The position numbers were made by a program, and so were the translations under genes. From Methylobacterium sp. Leaf118 (GTDB lineage Bacteria > Pseudomonadota > Alphaproteobacteria > Rhizobiales > Beijerinckiaceae), in NCBI RefSeq assembly GCF_920984675.1, contig NZ_CAKLBV010000014.1, positions 31,080 through 95,079 of the forward strand: 64,000 nucleotides of DNA. Reading direction: 5' to 3'. Shown one piece after another: positions 15,620-25,000 of this stretch (its first letter is position 1; each line of letters begins with the position of its first letter). The notes below the pieces were generated by a model that ran no database searches, was not told the origin of the DNA, and saw nothing but the letters and a program-made list of their open reading frames with translations.

Positions 15620-16009
15620 CTATGGCCAGCAGCCCGCTTTGATGTACGGCTCAATCAAATCTGGGCGCGATTGCCGGATTTTATTTAGATCCATGAAATT
15701 GGTGAAATGAGCAACTTCGGTTGCTTCTAGTTTTATATAGTCGAACATTTTGAACCCAACATATGCCCCGTATGAGTTTTTTGCGTTAATCTGGCCGCAA
15801 ACCACAGTCGAATTTGGCGTCTTGCTTTCCATCAAGCCCAGTCTTCTGAATTGAGTTCCTACAGGGTCTCCGAATTTATCAGAAACAACCCTCAAGACCG
15901 CCGCCCTGACCGGGTCTGGAATTTTAGATGCGGACTCATCGACGATAGTTTGTGCGGTCGCCGCCCCGCCTGTTGCGCAGAATAACGCAACCGCCACGCA
16001 CCGAACCAT
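15620..16009 (-). CDS. Secreted moron-type hypothetical protein
   Basis: A 129-residue protein on the minus strand, inserted between the chaperones and the tape measure gene. GGGAGG lies six bases before the ATG at 16009 (another ATG at 16012). Residues 1-20 (MVRCVAVALFCATGGAATAQ) form a signal peptide. The mature part contains VVCGQINAKNSYGAYVGFKMF, a signature I know from small exported proteins of unknown function in many Proteobacteria. The DNA is clearly AT-richer than its neighbours. Orientation, composition and a complete transcription unit mark it as a moron, likely expressed in the lysogen. Confidence 0.75.
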   Translation of the reverse strand: MVRCVAVALFCATGGAATAQTIVDESASKIPDPVRAAVLRVVSDKFGDPVGTQFRRLGLMESKTPNSTVVCGQINAKNSYGAYVGFKMFDYIKLEATEVAHFTNFMDLNKIRQSRPDLIEPYIKAGCWP

Positions 16010-16081
16010 CATCCGCCTCCCTCACCAGCGGCGCGCACCATTGCGCGACCGGCCGGGGGACCGCAACGCCATGGAGCGATC

Positions 16082-19000
16082 ATGGTCGCAGTCAATCAGA
16101 TCCGCGACGAGTATCGGCTCGAAGCCCGGGCAGATGGCGTCAACGAGACGAAGGCCGCCGCTGAAGGATTGGCCGGCGCGGTCGATAAGGTCACGACCTC
16201 GGCCGATAAGCAGGAGCGGAAGGTCATCAGCGTCCAGCGGGCGCTGGAGAAATTCGCCGCGTCCAACGATCAGGCCTTCAAGGCGCAGCAGCAGGTGGAG
16301 CGTGCGCAGGCCCTGGTGAACCGCGCGTTCGAGCAGGGCCTCTCGGGTACCCGCGCCTATGAGCGTGCCGCCGCCGCTCTCGCCGAGAAGCAGGCGCATC
16401 TGGCCCGCGTCACTGCCCAAGTTGCGGCAGCGAACGACAACGCCGCTGCGAAGGCGCGCGGCGGCTGGTCGGCGCTGTCCGCGCAGGGCGCCGCTCAGGA
16501 GAAATCAATCCAAGCGAACGAGCGGGCGGCGGCGCAGTGGCGCAACCTCTCGGCTCAGGGGTCGGCGCAGGCGCGATCTCTCGAAAATCTTCGAGCCGCC
16601 AACGACAACGTGGCCACAGGCTTCGCCGCGCAGGGCGCCCAAATCGGCGCGCTTCTGCCCGGCTACAGCAAGCTCATCGCACTGGCTGGGGCCCTCGGCG
16701 CCGTCTTCACGGCCGGACAGTTCGTCCAGACGGTCACCAGCTTCCAAGCGATCGAAGCCAGCTTGAGGGCGGCCACGGGATCGACCGAGGCAGCGCAGTC
16801 GGCCATGGCCTTTGTGCGCTCGGAGTCGGACCGGCTCGGTCTCAGCCTCGGCTCGACGGCCAAGGATTTCACCTCGTTCGCTGCGGCAACCCGCGGCACC
16901 GAACTGGAGGGCGAGAAGACCCGGAAGGTGTTCTCGGCCGTGGCCGAGGCCGGCACCGTGCTCGGGCTGTCCGCTGACGATATGAGCGGCGCGCTGCTGG
17001 CCCTAAGCCAGATGGCGAGCAAAGGCACCGTTTCCTCCGAAGAGCTGCGCGGCCAGCTTGGCGAGCGGTTGCCCGGCGCCTTCAACATCGCGGCCAAGGC
17101 GATGGGCGTCACCACCTCCGAACTTGGTAAGATGCTCGAGCAGGGGCAGGTGCTCGCCTCGGACTTTCTGCCGAAATTTGCCGACGCGATGCACGAGGCG
17201 TTCGGGCCCGAGGCGGCGAACGCGTCCAAGAACCTCCAGGCCAACCTCAACCGCCTCCAAACCGCAGTCACCGACCTGTTCCTTGCGGCCGGCAAAGGCG
17301 GGCTCACCGAGGCGCTGAACGACGCCGTGCGCCAGACGACGGCGTTCCTCCGTTCGAGCCAGGACACCGCTGCGGGCGTCGGCGGAGCCCTCGCGTCCGG
17401 CCTGCGGACGGCAGCCACCGCTTTCCAGTTTTTGCGCCAGAACAGCGAGCTTGCCGGCGCCGCGCTGGCGGCCCTTCTCGCTCTCCGTTTCGGCCCGTCG
17501 ATCATCGAGATCGCGGCCGGCGCGGCGCGCGCTGCATCGATGGTAGGCGTCTACGATGTCGCCACGCGGCAACTCGTGGTCAGCCAGACCGCGGCCATCG
17601 CGTCGAGCCGAGCCCTGTCGGTGGCGATGGGCGCCTTTGGCGGGCCGATCGGGCTTGCCCTGACCGCCGCGGCGGCTGGCGTCGCCTACCTCGCCCTCCG
17701 GCAGGACGAAGGCACGAAGGCTGCCGAGGCGCAGGCGGCAGGTCTCAAGACCCTGGATGCCGCGCTTCAGCAGCACAAGGGCTCGCTCGCGAGCGCCTCG
17801 GATGAGACCAAGAAGTTGGCCGCCGAGCAGCTCGCTGCAGCTCAGGCCGCTGTCGAAGCTGCCCGACTGCGACTTTCACAGGCTCAGGCCAAGGCGGCGG
17901 ACAACTCCCCCCAAGTTGGTGTGGCGGGTTTCGAAGCCTTCTCCACAGCCGCTGGACAGGCAGAGGACGCGAGCTTCCAGCTGGGCGCGGCTCAGGCTGA
18001 TCTGGACGACAAGGTCCAGCGCTCGGATGCAACGATGCGCCGCCTTGCGGGCACCGCAACGGATGCTGACCGAGCGCTCCTCGGACTCCCGCCGACCATC
18101 AGCGCCGTGACCGCTCAGGTCGATGCTGCCATCCCGAGCATGCAGAAGTACGGCGACGCGCTGTCGAAGCTAATCGCCATGGTGCCGGAATTGGCCAAGG
18201 CGGTCGAGGCGCAGGGCAAGCTCACGCAGGCCCGATCGCTGTTCGACGAAGGGACGGTGAGCGCTCAGAAGGCCTACCTCAAGGGCGAGATCTCGCAGAA
18301 TGAGATGGTCGACCGCGTCGCAAAGGTGAAGGAGGTCTACGAGCGCGCGACAAGCACCGTCTCCGGCTACGAGGATGCGCTGGCCAAAGTCGATACGCGG
18401 ATGCGGTCCGCGTCGATCGGCGCCATGGAGGCACAGGCCGGCGAGGTCGCGAAGCTGCGCGACAGCCATGACGCTTATGTGAAAAGCCTGAGCGAGGGCG
18501 AGCGCGCAAGCCTCACCAGCGCTCAGCGGAACGATCTCGTTGCCAAGTCGGAACAGGCGCTGGCCCAGGAGATCTCCAACGTCAATTCGAAGTACGCCGA
18601 GCGGGAAGCAAAAAAGGCCGGCTCTTCGGCGACGAAGGAGGCCGCGAAGGACGCACGGGAGGCCACGCGCGAGTTTGAGAGCTTCGAAAAGCAGGCTGAC
18701 GCTGCGTTCCAGAAGCTGTTTCCCGAAGAGGCCCTGAAGAAGAAGGGCGAAGCGCTCCAGGCCCTGCTGGACAAGTTCCGCGATCAACTCAATGCGGTCG
18801 ACCCGCGGCTTGTTCAAGCCATGGAGACCAAGATCCGGCTCAACCTTGATGGCAAGGATATCGAGGGCATCAAGGGTAAGACGGACGACCTCTCGAAGGA
18901 GATGTCCAGCGCCTTCCGCGGCGTCTTCGACGAGATGTTCTCGGCCGGCAACAAGGGCTTCGACGGGCTCTTGGCCAGCTTCACGAAGAGCTTGAGCCGG

Positions 19001-22000
19001 ATCGGCACCCGTCTCTTGGAGAGCACCTTCCTGACCCCGCTGTTCGGCGGCGGCAAGGAGGGCGGGGCCAAGGGCGGTCTGGACCTGTTCTCGAGCTTCG
19101 ACTTCAGCGGGATCGAGAAAGCCGTCAGCGAAGGCTCGTTCTCTGGCATTTTCGACGGCATCTCCGAGTGGCTGAAGCCCGGGGGTGAGGGCGGCAAGGG
19201 AGGCTTCGCCTCATCGAAGCTGGGCGGCGGCCTCATGGCAGCCGGCGTCGGCGCTTCGATCGGCTATTCCTCGCAGAACCCCATTATCGGCGCGGTGGGC
19301 GGTGGTCTCGCGGGCTTTGCAGCCGGCGCGGCGGCGGGCGGCACCATGGGCCCGATCGGCGCGGTGATCGGAGCGGGCGCCGGGCTGATCGGCGGGCTCC
19401 TCGGGCAGGCGGACGCAAAAAAGGCGGCCAAAAAGAGGATCCAGGATCAGCTCAAGGCCTACCGCGAGGCCTACGAGGAGGCCAAGCCCCAGATCGACCA
19501 GCTGCGCAAGACGCTGCGGGGCGAGTCGTTGGGCGCCGTCGGCGCGCAGATCGACGAGGCGTTCCAGCAGGCCAAGGCGGCGAACAAAACGGCCTCCCAG
19601 GGCGGCGACCAGAAGACCGCCGACCAGATCATGGTCGAATACACCCAGTTCGCCTTCCGGCTGCGTGACAGCTTCATGCACGCGTTCGAGGGCACCCTGA
19701 AGGAGGTCGCGGCGGGCTTCGGCACGAGCGGCCCGTTCGCGCAGGCGGCCGCCGCGGTGACGACGCTCGGCGAAAGCCTCAAGGCCTTCGTGAAGGACAG
19801 CGAGAGCCTGCCCGAGGCGGAGAGCAACAGCGCCCGGGCGCGCGCCGCGGCGATCCAGGCGGCGCTCGCCGCGATCGATCCGCCCGAGGCCCTGTCCGAC
19901 ACCCAGCAGGAAATGGCCCGGATCAACGGCACGGCCGCGGGGCTGGAGCGCGTCCTGCGGGATCTCGGCATGTCGGCCGAGGCCGCGGCGGTGGCGATCC
20001 GGGACAAGACCGCGACGGCCATGGAAGCCCTGCGCGCGCAGTTCTCCGCTGACCTCGGCGCCAAGATCAACGAGGCGACCGGCAAGGGCTACCTCAACGA
20101 GGTCGCCGACTTGATCAAGGAGCGTGACGGCCTGCTGGCGGACGCGCAGGCGATCGGCGCCGGCACCGATCAGGTCTCCGCCTACTTCCGGGCTGCGGCG
20201 CAGGAGATCATCAACGGCTCCGAGCTGACGGGTGACGCCTTCAACGCGCTGGTGACCCAGTTCCCGGCGCTCCAGGGCGCCGTCGTCGAGTTCGGGCAGG
20301 CGGTCGACACCGCGGCGGCCAAGGCCGAGGCGGCGGCCCGCGCGCTCGGGTATCAGGACCGCGCCTTCGCGGCCGGAAACGACACCAGCACCCAAGCCGG
20401 CGCCCTTGCCGCGTTCGCCCGCCGGGAGGCCCAGGAGCGGGCCGCGGAGGTCAAGGCCGGTGGTCAGGCCATGGCCGACCTCGAGAAGGCCCTGGCGGCC
20501 GAGCGCGCCGCGATCATCCGCGACTTCGCAGCCCAGGCGCTCGAGGCCGAGAAGGCCACGGCCGAGGCGAGCGCCCGCCGCGTGCTGTCGGCGGAGGACC
20601 GGCTCTTCGCCGCCCTCAACGACACCTCGACCTTCGAAGGCAAGCTGGCCGAGATGACCCGTCAGCACGCCCAGGAGCGCCTGGAAGAGGTCGCGGCTGG
20701 TGGGCAGGCTTTGGCGGCTCTGGAGAAGGCGCAGGCTGCCGAGCGGCTGAAGCTGTACAAGGAGGCCGGCGAGGCGCAGGCCGCCGCTTTGAAGGAGGCG
20801 CAGGCCTTCCTCGACGGTGCGGCCAAGAACATCAAGAGCTACCTCGACGGGCTGAAGGCGGGGCCGGAGACGAACCTGTCGCCCGGCGCCCGCCTCGCGG
20901 AGGCGCAGAAGCAGTTCGCGGCGCAGATGAAGCTCGCCAAGGGCGGCGACCGCGACGCGCTGGGGTCCATCACGCAGTACGCCGATCGGCTGCTCGACGC
21001 CGGCCAGGCGAACTTCGCGAGCGGCAAGGGCTACCAGGACATCCTCGGCGCGGTGACGAAGCAGCTCGGGGCTCTGCCGAAGCAGGTGTCCGCCGAGCAG
21101 CTGATCGTCGATGCCATCAAGGGGCAGACGAAGGATCTCCAGACGGCGCTGAAGGCCAACAGCCCGGCTCTGATCCAGAAGGCCCTCGCCAACGACTTCG
21201 CCAGCATCGACCTCGACGCGTCCGGCGGCCTCACCGAGGCTGAGTTCCTCGCGGGGATCGGCGATCTCGCCACGGAGAAGGAGCAGCGCGAGGCCCAGCA
21301 CCTTTTCAAGATGCTCGACACCAACGGCGACAAGCTGCTGAGCCGGACCGAGCTGATGCGCGGCCAGCTGCTCATGGCCCTGCAGGTGGACACCCCCGCC
21401 GCCATGGCCGCGGCGCTCAAGGCGAACTTCACTTCCATCGACGTCAACAGCGACGAGCTGCTCACGATCGACGAGTTCAAGGCGGCGCTCGGCCCCCTGG
21501 CCACCGAGAAACAGCAGAAGGATGCCAACCACCTCTTCCGGGTGCTCGACGAGAATGGCGACAGCACGATCTCCCGGCTGGAACTGGCCCGGTTCGAGCT
21601 GAAGGAGGCGATCAAGGCGAACTCGCCCGACCTGATCCAGCGGGCCCTCGCCCTGGATTTCTCCAAGCTCGACGCCAACACCAGCGGCTCGCTCACCGAG
21701 ACGGAATTCCTGGCCGGCCTCGGCGACCTTGCGAGCGCCAAGCAGCAGAAGGATGCGCTCCACCTGTTCCGGGTCCTGGATCGAAACGGCGACAAGCTCC
21801 TGGACAAGACGGAGCTGATGCGGGGCCAGCTTCTGATGGCGGTCGAGACGAAGTCGCCTGCGGCCCTGGCGACAGCGATCAAGACCAACTTCCCCGCGCT
21901 CGACCTGAACAAGGACAGCTTCGTTTCGCTCGACGAGTTCAAGTCCGCGCTCACCGGCCTCGCCACCGAGCAGCAACAGAAAGACGCACTGAAGGTCTTC

Positions 22001-25000
22001 AACGCCATCGATCTTGACGGTAATGGGCTGCTGGATGAATTGGAGTTGGCACACGCCGAACTGAAGAAGGCCATCGAGGACAACAGCCCGGAGCTGATCC
22101 GCGCGGCCCTCTCGACCGAGTTCGGCAAGATCGACCTCGACGCATCGGGCGGCCTCACCGAGACGGAATTCCTGGCTGGGCTGGGCGGTCTCGCCAGTGC
22201 GAAACAGCAGAAGGACGCGCTGCACCTGTTCCGCGTGCTCGACAAGAATGGCGACAAGCTGCTCGACCGCACCGAGTTGATGCGGGGGCAGCTCCTGCTG
22301 GCGCTCGAAACCAAATCCCCTGCCGCGCTGGCGGAGGCGATCAAGACCAACTTCCCGGCCCTAGACCTGAATGCCGACAGCGTCCTTTCGGTGGAGGAGT
22401 TCAAGTCCGCGTTGTCCGGGATCGCGACGGAGCAGCAGCAGAAGGATGCGCTGGACGTCTTCAAGGCGATCGATCTCGACGGCAACGGCGTCATCACGGC
22501 GGTCGAGCTGTTCCACACGCAGCTCAAGGATGCCGTCGAAGCCAACTCCCCCGCGGCCATCCAGAAGGCCCTGGAGATGGACTTCGATGCGCTCGACAAG
22601 AACACGAGTGGGTCGCTGACGGCGGATGAGTTCGTCGCCGGCCTCGGCCCCCTCGCGACCGAGAAGCAGCAGAAGGATGCCAACCACCTCTTCCGCGTCT
22701 TGGACACCAACGGCGACAAGCTCCTCGATCGGACCGAACTGATGCGCGGTCAGCTCCTGACCGCCATGCGGGTCGACGGCCCGCACAAGATGGCGGCCGT
22801 CATCAAAAAGAACTTCCCCGCGATCGACCTCAACAAAGACAGCTTCGTCTCACTCGAAGAATACAAGTCGGCACTTGGCGGCCTCGCGACCGAGCAGCAG
22901 CAAAAGGATGCCCTTGCGGTCTTCAATTCGATCGACAGCGACGGAAACGGCTTGCTCTCAGAACTGGAGCTGACCCACGCAGAGCTGAAGGCGGCGATCG
23001 AAGCGAACTCGCCCGGGCTGATCCAGGCCGCCCTGAAGGCCGATTTCGCGGGTATCGACCTCGATACCTCCGGCAGCCTGACCGAGACCGAGTTCGTCAA
23101 CGGCCTGAAGGGGCTCGCCACCGAGAAGCAGCAGCGGGACGCGGCGCACCTGTTCCGGACGCTCGACCGGAACGGTGACCGGCTGCTCGACGAGACCGAG
23201 CTGATGCACGGGCAGCTGGCCCTTGCCATCGCGGCCAACAGCCCCTCGGCCATGGCCACGGCGATCCACACGAACTTCCCGAAGCTCGACGTCAACGACG
23301 ACAACGTCATCACGCTCTCGGAATACAGCGAGACCATCAAGGGGCTCGCGACCAAGAAGGAGCAGGAGGACGCGTGGAAGCTGTTCGACGCCATCGACAA
23401 GGACGGCGACAAGGTCATCACCAAGCTCGAAGCCGCGCTTGTGGCGATCGGGACCGCGAACACGAACATCGGCGATGTGAAGTCCGCCATCAACGACAAC
23501 TTCCGGACGCTGGACGAGGACGGCAGCGGCGGCCTGAGCCTGACAGAGTTCCTGAAGCCGTTCGGGACGCTCGCGACCAAGGCGGAGCAGGACGCAGCGA
23601 AGCTGATCTTCCAGAGCATCGACAAGGATGGCAACGACATCATCACGAAGCTGGAGACGACCAGCTCTGACTTGGAGGATGCGATCAAATTGAACAGCGC
23701 TTCCGCATTTGCGACTGCGCTGAAGGACAACTTCCCCACCATCGACGTTAACTCGGACGGCGGGATCACCTATGCCGAGATGGTCACGGCGCTCGGCCCG
23801 ACGGCGACCAAGGCGCAGCAGCTGGCAGCCGAGCGCCTGTTCCGGGAGTTGGACAAGAACGGCGACGGCACAATCACCAAGCTCGAAGCGGTCCGAGGCC
23901 AGTTGCTGGAGCAGTTGAAGCACAATGGCCCCTCTAAGGTGGCCTCTGCTATCTCCCGCTCGTTCGAGCAGATCGACCTCAATGCCAACGCTGCCATCGA
24001 CTGGAAAGAGTTCGTCTCGGCCGTGAAGCCGGAGACCGAGGCCGAGCGGATCGCCTTGAAGAAGGTCTTCGACAACATCGACCAAGACGGGAACGATCTC
24101 CTTGATAAGATGGAGACGACGCGCTTTGACCTCCAAGAGGCGATCAAGACGAACAGCGGCTCCGCGTTCGCGACGGCGCTGAAAGATAACTTCCCGACCA
24201 TTGATGTGAATTCCGATGGCGGGATCAGCTATGACGAGATGGTGAAGGCGCTTCTGCCGCTTGCCACGAAGGAGGAGCAGGCGGCGGCGAAACTGCTCTT
24301 CGACAGGATCGACAAGGACGGCGACAAGATTGTCACTAGGGTAGAGGCGGCCCAAAGCCAGCTTCTCGCGCAGTTGAAGCACAACAGTCCGAGCAAGATG
24401 GCATATGCCATCGCCCGGTCCTTCACCGAGATTGACCTAAACACAGACGCCGCGATCGACTGGGAGGAATTTGTCTCCGCGGTGAAGCCGGAGACGGAAG
24501 CGGAGCGCAAGGCTCTCAAGGCTGTCTTCGACAACATTGATCAGGATGGCAACAATCTACTCACCAGATTGGAGCTGACACAATCCGACCTCAAAGGGGC
24601 GATCGAGGCCAACAGCGCGTCTGCGTTCGCGACCGCGCTCAAAAACGACTTCCCGACCATTGACGTCAATTCCGATGGCGGCATCAGCTATGAGGAGATG
24701 GTGAGAGCCCTGGGCGGGAAGGCGACGCAGGCCGAGCAGCTGAAGGCCGAGACCCTGTTCCGGGAACTCGACAAGAACGGCGATCGCACGGTCACGCAGC
24801 TGGAGGCGGCTCGCGCTCAAATCGTCGAACAGTTGAAGCACAACGGCCCGTCGAAGGTCGCATACCAGATCGCCCGGTCGTTCACCGAGATCGACCTCAA
24901 CGCGAACGCCGCCATCGACTGGAGTGAATTCCTGAATGTCGTGAAGCCCGAGACGGAAGCTGAGCGGACTGCTCTCAAGGCGGTGTTCGACAGCATCGAC

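Noticed and set aside
19211..22225. A 1004-residue open frame on the minus strand of the tape measure gene
   Set aside because: It is the shadow of the GC-rich repeat-coding strand. Composition is Arg/Leu/Gly-rich with repeating spurious patterns that mirror the EF-hand repeats, and no ribosome site is seen.
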